DNA of 52,353 nucleotides, from NCBI RefSeq assembly GCF_003426775.1, contig NZ_QJUG01000028.1, positions 1 through 52,353 of the forward strand, read 5' to 3'. The translations under genes and the position numbers were made by a program. Within the stretch, counting starts at the first letter, position 1. Each line of letters starts with the position of its first letter. The notes below the pieces were generated by a model, which made no database searches, was not told where the DNA came from, and saw nothing but the letters and a program-made list of their open reading frames with translations. Shown piece after piece: positions 9,231 to 17,137 of this stretch. The DNA is from Allorhizocola rhizosphaerae (GTDB lineage: Bacteria > Actinomycetota > Actinomycetes > Mycobacteriales > Micromonosporaceae).

Positions 9231-10211
9231 ATGATCAGCAGAAGGAGCCTGCTGACTGCGGCCGTCGCCGCGGCAGCCACAGGCGGTCTCGCCGCCTGCG
9301 CCAAGGATGGCGGCGGCACGAACACCGGCAACGGCAATGGCAAGATCACGCTCGGGTTCTCGCAGACGGGTTCGGAAAGCGGCTGGCGGACGGCCAACAC
9401 CAAGTCGATCCAGGAGTCGGCGACGGCGGCCGGGATCGACCTGAAGTTCTCCGACGCGCAGGGCAAGGAGGAGAACCAGATCGCCGCGGTGCGCTCGTTC
9501 ATCCAGCAGAAGGTGGACGTCATCTCCTTCTCGCCGTTGAAGGTGACGGGCTGGGACACCGTGCTGAAGGAGGCCAAGGCCGCCAACATCCCGGTGATTC
9601 TGACGGACCGGGGTGTCGAGGCCGATGCGTCGCTGTATGTGTCGCTGCTCGGGTCGGACTTCACGGAAGAGGGCAAGCGCGCCGCCGTGATGTTCAAGGA
9701 GATCTGCAAGGACATGGCGGCCGTGAACATCGCCCAGTTGGAGGGCTCGACCGGCTCGGCGCCGGCGATCGAGCGCACCAAGGGCTTCGCCGAGGCCATC
9801 GCGAGCGAGACCAAGTTCAAGATTGTGGTCACGCAAACCGGCGAGTTCACCCGGTCCAAGGGCAAGGAGGTCATGGAGGCGTTCCTCAAGTCCCACCCGG
9901 AGATCAACGCGTTGTACGCGCAGAACGACGACATGGGGCTGGGCGCGATTCAGGCGATCGAGGCGGCCGGGAAGAAGCCGGGCACCGACATCAGGATCGT
10001 GACGGTCGACGCCATCAAGGACGGCATGACCGCCCTGGCCGCAGGGAAGATCAACGGCATCGTCGAGTGCAACCCGCTGCTCGGCCCGCAGCTGATGGAG
10101 ATGGTGAAGAAGGTCAAGGCCGGCCAGACGGTGGAGAAGCGGATCATCACCATCGAGAAGGACTTCTACCAGAAGGACGCTGCCGCGGCGCTCCCCACGA
10201 GGCAATACTGA
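9231..10211 (+). CDS. ytfQ: Sugar-binding lipoprotein of a galactofuranose/arabinofuranose ABC importer (YtfQ-like)
   Basis: The 326-residue protein starts at ATG 9231 behind AGGAGA and has a lipoprotein signal (ISRRSLL, lipobox LAAC at about residues 20-23). Its mature part follows E. coli YtfQ closely: a GFSQTGSESGWRTANTKS opening, KEENQIAAVRSFIQQ, TGWDTVLKEAK, FTRSKGKEVME and NDDMGLGAIQAIEAAG. YtfQ binds furanose forms of galactose and also arabinofuranose. With arabinan-degrading enzymes nearby, arabinofuranose is a plausible ligand here. It is the first gene of a four-gene importer operon and lies behind a LacI operator. Confidence 0.93.
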   Translation: MISRRSLLTAAVAAAATGGLAACAKDGGGTNTGNGNGKITLGFSQTGSESGWRTANTKSIQESATAAGIDLKFSDAQGKEENQIAAVRSFIQQKVDVISFSPLKVTGWDTVLKEAKAANIPVILTDRGVEADASLYVSLLGSDFTEEGKRAAVMFKEICKDMAAVNIAQLEGSTGSAPAIERTKGFAEAIASETKFKIVVTQTGEFTRSKGKEVMEAFLKSHPEINALYAQNDDMGLGAIQAIEAAGKKPGTDIRIVTVDAIKDGMTALAAGKINGIVECNPLLGPQLMEMVKKVKAGQTVEKRIITIEKDFYQKDAAAALPTRQY

Positions 10212-10214
10212 GCC

Positions 10215-11720
10215 ATGACTGAGCCGGTCCTTGAGATGAAGGGCATCAGCAAGGAGTTCTCCGGCGCCCGCGCGCTGGTGGGCGTGGACTTCCGGCTGTT
10301 TCCCGGTGAAATCCACGCGCTGATGGGTGAGAACGGCGCGGGCAAATCAACCCTGATCAAAGTACTGACCGGCGTCTACCATCCGGACGCCGGTCAGGTC
10401 ACGCTCGACGGGGAGGTCGTGCGGATCACCAGCCCGCTGCAGGCGCAGAAGGCCGGGATCAGCACGGTGTATCAGGAGGTCAACCTGTGCACCAACCTGT
10501 CCGTGGCCGAAAACGTGTTCCTGGGCCGCGAGCCGAGGCGAATGGGCGCCATCCACTGGGCGCGGATGCGGTCCGATGCGGCCCAGCTGGTCAGGCGGGT
10601 CGGACTGGAGCTTGACGTGTCGGCCCCGCTGGGGTCCTATCCGTTGGCGATCCAGCAGTTGGTCGCGATCGTGCGCGCCGTGGCCATTTCGGCGAAGGTG
10701 CTGATTCTCGACGAGCCGACGTCCAGTTTGGACAGGAGCGAGGTGGAGCAGCTGTTCGCCGTGATGCGCCGGCTCAAAGAGCAGGGGGTCGCGATCCTGT
10801 TCGTGACGCACTTCCTGGAGCAGGTCTACGAGATCTGCGACCGGGTAACCATCCTGCGCAACGGCGCCCTCGTCGGCGAGCACATGGTGGCCGAGCTCGA
10901 GCGCAAGCGCCTGGTGCAGCTGATGATCGGCAAGGCGCTCGGCGAGCTGGAGGAGCTGACCGAACACATCCGCCCGGCGGTCGGCAAGGCGATGATCCGC
11001 GCCGAAGGGCTGGGGCGCAACGGTGCCATCGCGCCGTTCAACCTCGACGTGCACGCGGGCGAGGTGGTGGGGCTGGCCGGGCTGCTCGGCTCGGGCCGCA
11101 CGGAGGTGGCGCGCCTGCTGTTCGGCGCCGACCACGCCGACAGCGGCAAGGTGCTCATCGACGGCGAGCCGGCCAACCTGCGCACGCCCAACGCGGCCAT
11201 CGAGCGCTCGATCGCGTTCTGCTCGGAGAACCGCCGCGCGGAGGGCCTTGTGCCCGAGCTGTCGGTGCGGGAAAACATGATTCTCGCGCTGCAGGCGGCC
11301 CGCGGCTGGACCCGCCCGCTGTCCACGGAGAAGCGGGATGAGCTCGTGGCGCGCTACATGAAGGCGCTGGACATCCGTCCGTCCAATCCGGACCTCCCGG
11401 TGTCCTCACTGTCCGGCGGCAACCAGCAGAAGGTGCTGCTGGCCCGCTGGCTCATCACCCAGCCGCGGCTGCTCATCCTCGACGAGCCGACGCGCGGCAT
11501 CGACATCGGCGCCAAGACCGAGATCCAGAAACTTGTGGTGGAGCTGTCGGAGGGCGGGATGGCGGTGCTGTTCATCTCGGCGGAGCTGGAGGAGGTGCTG
11601 CGGTTGAGCCACACCATCGGGGTGCTGCGCGACCGCCAGCTGGTTTCGCAGATCGCCAATGCCCCGGAGATCAACGCGGACCGCATCATGGAGATCATCG
11701 CGAGCGGAGCGCCGGCATGA
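10215..11720 (+). CDS. ytfR: Sugar ABC importer ATP-binding protein with two ATPase domains (YtfR-like)
   Basis: The 501-residue protein carries two fused ABC ATPase domains as in RbsA, AraG and YtfR. The first has Walker A GENGAGKST, a variant signature LAIQQLV and Walker B VLILDEPTSS. The second has a degenerate Walker A (GLLGSGRTE), the signature LSGGNQQ and Walker B LLILDEPTRG, the asymmetry normal for this family. It starts 3 nt after the binding-protein stop and overlaps the next permease by 4 nt. It would power import through the two permeases that follow. Confidence 0.95.
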   Translation: MTEPVLEMKGISKEFSGARALVGVDFRLFPGEIHALMGENGAGKSTLIKVLTGVYHPDAGQVTLDGEVVRITSPLQAQKAGISTVYQEVNLCTNLSVAENVFLGREPRRMGAIHWARMRSDAAQLVRRVGLELDVSAPLGSYPLAIQQLVAIVRAVAISAKVLILDEPTSSLDRSEVEQLFAVMRRLKEQGVAILFVTHFLEQVYEICDRVTILRNGALVGEHMVAELERKRLVQLMIGKALGELEELTEHIRPAVGKAMIRAEGLGRNGAIAPFNLDVHAGEVVGLAGLLGSGRTEVARLLFGADHADSGKVLIDGEPANLRTPNAAIERSIAFCSENRRAEGLVPELSVRENMILALQAARGWTRPLSTEKRDELVARYMKALDIRPSNPDLPVSSLSGGNQQKVLLARWLITQPRLLILDEPTRGIDIGAKTEIQKLVVELSEGGMAVLFISAELEEVLRLSHTIGVLRDRQLVSQIANAPEINADRIMEIIASGAPA

Positions 11721-12712
11721 GTTCCGTTATCAGACACCGGCTTTTCTGGCCGCTGGTGGCACTGGCCCTGCTGTTGCTGGTCAACCTGTTCAAGAAGCCC
11801 GACTTCTTCGCGATCAGCGTGATCAACGGCAATCTGCACGGCAGCCTCATCGACATCGCGCTCAACGGCGCACCGCTCATGCTGGTGGCGCTCGGCATGA
11901 CGCTGGTGATCGCGACCGGCGGGATCGACCTGTCGGTGGGCTCGGTGGTGGCGATCTCCGGCGCGATCGCGTGCTTCTACATCAGCGGGCAACCCGACCA
12001 GAACAGCCTGAGTGCCGTGCTGATCGCGGTCGCGCTGGCGCTGGCGGCCTCGCTCGTGCTCGGCGCGTGGAACGGCGTTCTGGTGGCCCGCTTCGGCATC
12101 CAGCCCATCATCGCCACGCTGATTCTGCTCGTTGCCGGGCGCGGCATCGCACAGCTCATCACGAGCGGGCAGATCATCACGATCAACAGCGCGCCGTACA
12201 AAATCATCAGCGGGTTCTGGCTGGGCCTGCCGGTGGTCGTGCCGATCGCCGCGGTGATGGTCGGCTTCACCGCGCTGCTCACCCGGCGCACCGCGCTCGG
12301 CCTGCTGGTGGAATCCGTCGGCGGCAATGCGGAGGCCAGCCGCCTGGTCGGAATCCGCTCCGCCACACTGAAGATCATGGCCTACGGGTTCAGCGCGCTC
12401 TGTGCGGGCATCGCCGGCCTGATGGTCAGCTCGAACATCTCGGCGGCCGACGGCAACAGCGCCGGATTGTGGATCGAGCTAGACGCCATCCTGGCCGTGG
12501 TGATCGGAGGAACCTCGTTGCTTGGCGGCCGGTTCTACCTCGGTGGCACGGTCATCGGTGCACTGATCATCCAGTCACTGACGACAACCATTTTGACCAT
12601 GGGGGTACCGTCCCAGGGCACCATGGTCTTCAAGGCCGTAGTGGTCATCATCGTGTGCCTGCTGCCGGTGATCCGAAAGGTGCGCAGCACGAGGGTGGAG
12701 GCGACATCATGA
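11717..12712 (+). CDS. ytfT: Sugar ABC importer permease (YtfT-like)
   Basis: This 331-residue integral membrane protein of the ribose/galactofuranose permease family overlaps the ATPase stop (ATGA). Hydrophobic segments alternate along its length. The family motif LVIATGGIDLSVGSVVAISG lies near residues 56-76, and a GGTSLLGG-type motif lies near the C-terminus. It forms a heterodimeric channel with the next gene product. Confidence 0.94.
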   Translation: MSSVIRHRLFWPLVALALLLLVNLFKKPDFFAISVINGNLHGSLIDIALNGAPLMLVALGMTLVIATGGIDLSVGSVVAISGAIACFYISGQPDQNSLSAVLIAVALALAASLVLGAWNGVLVARFGIQPIIATLILLVAGRGIAQLITSGQIITINSAPYKIISGFWLGLPVVVPIAAVMVGFTALLTRRTALGLLVESVGGNAEASRLVGIRSATLKIMAYGFSALCAGIAGLMVSSNISAADGNSAGLWIELDAILAVVIGGTSLLGGRFYLGGTVIGALIIQSLTTTILTMGVPSQGTMVFKAVVVIIVCLLPVIRKVRSTRVEATS

Positions 12713-13680
12713 TGAGTCCGGCAATGCGCCGGCGGCTTCCGGCGGTGGTGACCGCGACGCTGCTGGTTGCCATGATTGTCAGCGGCTACCTGCGCTATCC
12801 CAAGTTCGACGGGCAGGCCATCTACGACCTGTTCATCGACAACGGCTTCCTGCTGGTGGCGGCGATCGGGGCCACGTTTGTCATCCTGTCCGGTGGCATC
12901 GACCTGTCGGTGGGCGCGGTCGCCGGGTTCAGCACGATGTTTGCCGCCTGGCTGATCGTGCGCCAGGGTTGGACGTCGTGGCTGGTGATCCTCATCGTGC
13001 TGGCCATCGGCACGCTGGCCGGCCTGCTTATGGGCGCGGCGATTCACTACCTGGAGATCCAGCCGTTCATCGTGACGCTCGCCGGGCTGTTCCTGTTCCG
13101 GGGACTGTGCTTCGTCATCGACGACAACTCGATCTCGATCCGCGACCCGTTCATCGCGGGCATCGCGGAGGCGCGGTTCCAGCTCCCGGGCGGCACGAGC
13201 ATCACGCTGAGCGCGTTCATAGCGATCGCGGTGCTGGCTGTCGCGGCCTACGTGTTGCATTACATGAGGTTCGGGCGGCAGGTCTACGCGTTGGGCGGCA
13301 GCGAGCAGTCGGCCCTGCTGATGGGTGTGCCGGTCGCGCGGACCAAGCTCGCGGTCTATGCCGTCTCCGGCTTTTGCTCGGCCTTCGCGGGCGTGCTGTA
13401 CATCTTCTACATCCAGTCCGGTGATCCGTCCATCGGTGTGGGGCTGGAGCTCGACGCCATCGCGGCCGTCGTGATCGGCGGCACGCTGCTGACCGGTGGT
13501 ACGGGCACGGTGCTCGGCACGCTGCTGGGTGTGCTCGTGTTCGGGATGGTGAAGACGATCCTCAACTTCGAGGGCACGCTGAGTTCGTGGTGGGTGCGCA
13601 TCTTCGTCGGCTCGCTGCTGCTCGCGTTCATCCTCTTGCAGCGGTTGATGGTCGCCCGCAAGACGCCCGCCCCGGCGTAG
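12709..13680 (+). CDS. yjfF: Sugar ABC importer permease (YjfF-like)
   Basis: The 323-residue second permease begins at ATG 12709, overlapping the ytfT stop by 4 nt; a second ATG follows immediately. It has the same family motif (LSGGIDLSVGAVAGFS) and a late GGTLLTGGTGTVLGTL segment. The ytfQ-ytfR-ytfT-yjfF order matches the E. coli furanose importer. The start is chosen by translational coupling. Confidence 0.93.
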   Translation: MMSPAMRRRLPAVVTATLLVAMIVSGYLRYPKFDGQAIYDLFIDNGFLLVAAIGATFVILSGGIDLSVGAVAGFSTMFAAWLIVRQGWTSWLVILIVLAIGTLAGLLMGAAIHYLEIQPFIVTLAGLFLFRGLCFVIDDNSISIRDPFIAGIAEARFQLPGGTSITLSAFIAIAVLAVAAYVLHYMRFGRQVYALGGSEQSALLMGVPVARTKLAVYAVSGFCSAFAGVLYIFYIQSGDPSIGVGLELDAIAAVVIGGTLLTGGTGTVLGTLLGVLVFGMVKTILNFEGTLSSWWVRIFVGSLLLAFILLQRLMVARKTPAPA

Positions 13681-13690
13681 GCTCGTGTCC

Positions 13691-14656
13691 ATGCTGGTGG
13701 CGAGACTGCACGGGGCCAAGGACATCCGCGTCGGCGAGGAGTCCATGCCGGAGGTGGCCGACGGTCACAGTCTGGTGAGGGTGACGGCGGTCGGGCTGTG
13801 CGGGTCGGATCTGCACTGGTACTGCGAGGGCGGCATCGGCGAGGCACGGGTGGGCGAACGCCCGCTCGTGCTCGGGCACGAGTTCGCGGGCGTCGTGGAG
13901 GGCGGCCCGCTGCACGGGCAGCGGGTCGCGGTCGACCCGAACATCGCGTGCGAGGCGTGCGCGCTGTGCCTCTCCGGGGATCGAAATCTGTGCACGGCGG
14001 TCGAGTTCGCGGGCAACTGGTCGTGCGATGGCGGGCTGCGTTCGCATCTCGCGTGGCCGACCCGCCTGCTGGTGCCGCTGCCCGACAGCGTGTCCGATGT
14101 GGACGGTGCGCTGCTGGAGCCGCTCGGCGTCGCGATCCACGCGCTCGACCTGGGCCACCTGCGGATCGGCATGTCCGTGGCGGTCATCGGGTGCGGCCCG
14201 ATCGGGCTGATGCTCATCCAGATCGCCCGTGCGGCAGGCGCCTCGTCGGTCTTTGCGGCAGACCCGTTGCCGCACAGGCTCGCGGCAGCGGTCGGGCTGG
14301 GCGCGTCTGCGCTCACCGAGGACGCCGAGGTCGATGTCGCCTTTGAAATCGGTGGCACGGACGGTGCGGTGGATCTGGCGCTGCGGGCGGCCCGGCCGGG
14401 CGCTCGCGTGGTGCTGGTCGGGATCCCCGACAACGACCGCACCACGTTCACGGCCGGTTTGGCCCGGCGCAAGGGTTTGACGCTTGTGATGTCGCGACGC
14501 ATGAAGGACGTCTACCCCCGCGCCATCGACCTCGTCGCGCGCGGCGCGGTGGACCTGACTTCGCTTGTCACACAACGGTTTCCGCTTGCCGAGGCCGCCA
14601 CCGCTTTCGAGGTGGCGGCTGCTCGGACGGGCCTGAAAACCGTTGTGACGCCTTAG
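13691..14656 (+). CDS. Zinc-dependent medium-chain alcohol/polyol dehydrogenase
   Basis: This ~321-residue MDR-family enzyme has the catalytic zinc site (GLCGSD and GHEFAG), four structural-zinc cysteines (CEACALCLSGDRNLC) and a Rossmann dinucleotide site near VAVIGCGPIG. It resembles sorbitol, L-idonate and threonine dehydrogenases, which oxidise a secondary alcohol with NAD(P). It lies 10 nt after the importer operon and is probably co-transcribed. An oxidation step on imported sugar, such as L-arabinose or a related polyol, is likely but the substrate is not determined. GTG 13685 is an alternative start. It ends 1 nt before a convergent gene remnant. Confidence 0.88.
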   Translation: MLVARLHGAKDIRVGEESMPEVADGHSLVRVTAVGLCGSDLHWYCEGGIGEARVGERPLVLGHEFAGVVEGGPLHGQRVAVDPNIACEACALCLSGDRNLCTAVEFAGNWSCDGGLRSHLAWPTRLLVPLPDSVSDVDGALLEPLGVAIHALDLGHLRIGMSVAVIGCGPIGLMLIQIARAAGASSVFAADPLPHRLAAAVGLGASALTEDAEVDVAFEIGGTDGAVDLALRAARPGARVVLVGIPDNDRTTFTAGLARRKGLTLVMSRRMKDVYPRAIDLVARGAVDLTSLVTQRFPLAEAATAFEVAAARTGLKTVVTP

Positions 14657-14657
14657 C

Positions 14658-14801
14658 CTAAGCGTAGGCGGAAGAAAGACTTCCAGTCCGGTTCTGCCCA
14701 GATCTGGCAACGAAGCTGGCGGCGGCCGAGGCGGTGGCCATGACAGCCATGACGGCGTCGACGTAACGGTCGGCAAGGGTGCTCGTGGTGGGGGTGGTCA
14801 T
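14658..14801 (-). pseudogene. Truncated HAAS/permease-prefix-like partner of the PadR regulator
   Basis: A 47-codon frame begins at ATG 14801, overlapping the PadR stop. It starts MTTPTTSTLADRYVDAVMAV, which is how small HAAS/permease-prefix-domain proteins paired with PadR regulators usually begin. It then breaks off into SSAYA and a stop directly against the convergent dehydrogenase. The usual protein is far longer, so this is read as a remnant. Family placement is from memory of the opening motif. Confidence 0.5.
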
Positions 14802-15133
14802 GTCTCGTCCTTCAGGCTTTGGAATGCGGAATACATCTCGTCCCAGTCGCGGCTGAGCGCGTCGGCGAGCGCCGTGCCCGCGCGGCTCGTGCGGTAGAAC
14901 TTGCGCGGCCGGGATTCGTCGGTGTTCCAGTCGCTGGTGAGCAGGCCCTGTTTTTCCAGTCGACGCAGCAGCGGGTAGAGGGTGTTGGCCTCGACCGTGA
15001 AGCCGTGCTTGTCGAGCCTGTCGAGCAGGGCGTAGCCGTAGTTGGGTCGCTTGAGGATGAGCAGGCACGCCAGCACGATCGTGCCCCGGCGCAGTTCTTG
15101 TTGGTGCAGGGCGTGCAGCTCGTCGCCGGGCAT
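14798..15133 (-). CDS. PadR-family transcriptional regulator
   Basis: This winged-helix protein of about 111 residues has the PadR pattern: LRRGTIVLACLLIL, the NYGYALLDRLD segment, VEANTLYPLLRRLEKQGLL as recognition helix and wing, and RKFYRTSRAGTALADAL. PadR proteins usually repress neighbouring genes in response to small hydrophobic ligands. A GTG at 15157 would add eight residues; ATG 15133 is chosen because the conserved part starts soon after. It is divergent from the GH43 gene at 15296. Its natural partner seems to be the truncated gene it overlaps. Confidence 0.85.
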   Translation of the reverse strand: MPGDELHALHQQELRRGTIVLACLLILKRPNYGYALLDRLDKHGFTVEANTLYPLLRRLEKQGLLTSDWNTDESRPRKFYRTSRAGTALADALSRDWDEMYSAFQSLKDET

Positions 15134-15194
15134 GCATGAAACGCTAATGTGCGTCACACACTATTGCAACGGCATCATAGCGATATGGGCGTCA

Positions 15195-15208
15195 TGTTAG
15201 CGCTCACA
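15195..15208 (+). promoter_or_regulatory. LacI operator upstream of GH43 genes (distal copy)
   Basis: TGTTAGCGCTCACA, within the 16-nt near-palindrome ATGTTAGCGCTCACAT. It is the same motif as before the ytfQ-like gene (TGTTAACGCTCACA), with one base different. Confidence 0.6.
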
Positions 15209-15224
15209 TGGCGTGGAGAACAGA

Positions 15225-15252
15225 TTGACTTCGAATCTGTGAACGTTAACAT
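15225..15252 (+). promoter_or_regulatory. Promoter with proximal LacI operator for the GH43 genes
   Basis: TTGACT (15225-15230) and TAACAT (15247-15252), 16 nt apart, make a plausible promoter. TGTGAACGTTAACA at 15238-15251 is the LacI motif in inverted orientation and covers the spacer and -10 box. Together with 15195-15208 it makes a two-site control region. Confidence 0.55.
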
Positions 15253-15295
15253 CTACATGTAACGTTTCATTAAGGCAATAGCAGGGGAGCAGATC

Positions 15296-17137
15296 ATGTT
15301 CCGTGCCGTCCTCGCTACGCTCCTATCTGTAGTGCTGTTGCTCAACCCGGCGCCCGCGCAGGCGATCGGGGAGACGACATTCCGTAATCCGTTGGTGGCC
15401 AACGGGGCCGACCCGTGGCTGCAGTACCACAACGGCAACTACTACCTGGCCACGACCACGTGGACGCAGCAGCTGGTGATGCGCAAGTCGCCGACCATCA
15501 CCGGCCTGTCCACCGCGCCCGCGGTCAACATCTGGGCGGACACCGACGCCGCCAACTGCTGCAATCACTGGGCTCCGGAGTTTCACCGGCTCACCGGGCC
15601 CAACGGCACCCGCTGGTACTACATGTACACGTCCGGCCGCAACGGCACGTTCGACTACCAACATCTCAGCGTGCTGGAGAGCGCGGGCGACGACCCGATG
15701 GGGCCGTACCGGCACATGGGCTCTCCCCTCGGTACCAACTGGAATATCGACGGCTCTTATCTACAGCTCAACGGGCAGCTCTATCTATTGTGGTCGGAGT
15801 TCGTCGGCTCGGACCAGAGCCTGTGGATTGCGCGGATGAGCAACCCGTGGACCGTCACGGGACCGAGCGTGGTCATCTCGCGGCCGACCCACTCGTGGGA
15901 GACGCAGGGCCTGCGAGTCAACGAGGCCCCGGAAGTCTTGCAGCGCAACGGCAGGACGTTCCTCATCTACTCGGCCAGCTATTGCGCCACGCAGCACTAC
16001 AAGCTCGGCATGCTGACCCTGAACGGTGCGGACCCGATGTCGCCCGCGTCGTGGACAAAGTCGCCGAACCCGGTTTTCCAATCCGCCAATGGGGTGTACG
16101 GCCCCGGCCACAACGGATTCTTCACGTCCCCCGACGGCAGCCAGAGCTGGATCGTTTACCACGGCAACGCCTCCTCGTCCCAGGGCTGCAGCACCACGCG
16201 TTCGACGAGGGCCCAGCCGTTCACGTGGAATGCCGACGGCACACCGAATTTCGGCGCTCCCGTGTCGACCGCGACCAACGTGAACGTGCCCTCCGGTGAG
16301 CGCGGCCCGATCACCACCGCGGTGCGCGGACCCGTCTATCAACTGGTCAACCGCAACAGCGGGATGTGTGCGGGTGGTGTGGATGTCGTGCAGGTCGCCT
16401 GCGGCGGCGCAACAACGGAATGGGTGCTCGACTCCACGGCCGACGGCTACTACCGCCTGGTGAACCGCGACAGCAACAACACACTGGACGCGGTCAACTG
16501 CGGCACCGCCGATGGCACCGACGTCCGTCAACTGGCGTGGATGGACAATTCCTGCCAGCAATGGCAGGTCACGCCAACGAGCGACGGCTGGTTCCGGCTG
16601 GGCAACCGCAACAGCGGCAAGACCTTGGACGTCGCCGAATGCGGCACCGCGAGTGGGGCCAACGTGCGGTTGTGGACGTGGCTCAACAGCAACTGCCAGC
16701 AGTGGCGGCTCCAGCCGATCGGCGTCAACACCATCGTCAACGCCAACAGCGGCAAGCTCGTCGACACGCTCAACTGCTCGACCTCGAGCGGGGCCGACGT
16801 GCGCCAGCAACCGTTCCTCAACACCGCTTGTCAGAAGTGGACGTTCACCCACACCGACAACGGTTACTACCAGGTGCGGCCGACGCATGCGAGCGGCCTG
16901 TGCCTCATCGTCAACGGGGGCTCCACGGCGGACGGTGCCGACATCGTGCAGGGGGCGTGCTCCGGCAACCACAGCCAGTGGCGCGTCGAGCCGCAGGCCG
17001 ATGGGTCGGTGCGGTTCGTGGCCCGGCACAGCGGCAAGGTCATGGACGTGAACAGCTGCGGCCTGGCCAACGGCACGAACATCGCGCAGTGGAGCTGGCT
17101 CAACAACAACTGTCAGAAGTTCCGGCTGATGGGGTGA
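15296..17137 (+). CDS. Secreted GH43 arabinanase/arabinofuranosidase with ricin-type lectin domains
   Basis: The 613-residue protein has a signal peptide (residues 1-23, ending AQA). Residues ~28-335 are a five-bladed GH43 catalytic domain with its three acidic residues visible: Asp in NGADPWLQYH, Asp in NWNIDGSYL and Glu in VNEAPEVL. Residues ~340-613 form two ricin-B-type (CBM13) trefoils with repeated CQQW/CQKW-type motifs and NRNSGK segments, a sugar-binding module. It would release arabinose from pectic arabinan outside the cell. It starts behind GGGGAGC, follows two LacI operators and overlaps the next GH43 gene by 4 nt. Confidence 0.92.
   Translation: MFRAVLATLLSVVLLLNPAPAQAIGETTFRNPLVANGADPWLQYHNGNYYLATTTWTQQLVMRKSPTITGLSTAPAVNIWADTDAANCCNHWAPEFHRLTGPNGTRWYYMYTSGRNGTFDYQHLSVLESAGDDPMGPYRHMGSPLGTNWNIDGSYLQLNGQLYLLWSEFVGSDQSLWIARMSNPWTVTGPSVVISRPTHSWETQGLRVNEAPEVLQRNGRTFLIYSASYCATQHYKLGMLTLNGADPMSPASWTKSPNPVFQSANGVYGPGHNGFFTSPDGSQSWIVYHGNASSSQGCSTTRSTRAQPFTWNADGTPNFGAPVSTATNVNVPSGERGPITTAVRGPVYQLVNRNSGMCAGGVDVVQVACGGATTEWVLDSTADGYYRLVNRDSNNTLDAVNCGTADGTDVRQLAWMDNSCQQWQVTPTSDGWFRLGNRNSGKTLDVAECGTASGANVRLWTWLNSNCQQWRLQPIGVNTIVNANSGKLVDTLNCSTSSGADVRQQPFLNTACQKWTFTHTDNGYYQVRPTHASGLCLIVNGGSTADGADIVQGACSGNHSQWRVEPQADGSVRFVARHSGKVMDVNSCGLANGTNIAQWSWLNNNCQKFRLMG

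Noticed and set aside
9093-10316. 407-codon minus-strand frame opposite the ytfQ-like gene
   Set aside because: Arg/Leu/His-rich composition, no domain, and it fully overlaps a clearly recognised lipoprotein gene.
11659-12708. Long open frame continuous with the second importer permease, running through the first permease gene
   Set aside because: Only the part from 12709 encodes permease-like sequence; upstream it is Arg/His-rich shadow of the ytfT-like gene in another frame.
14651-14693. Two small hairpins (GCCTA/TAGGC and GGAAG/CTTCC) after the dehydrogenase
   Set aside because: Stems of only five pairs; too weak to call as a terminator.
16366-17133. Open frame continuous with the second GH43 gene extending into the ricin domains of the first
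   Set aside because: The signal peptide begins at 17134 and the upstream translation is low-complexity shadow of the first GH43 gene.
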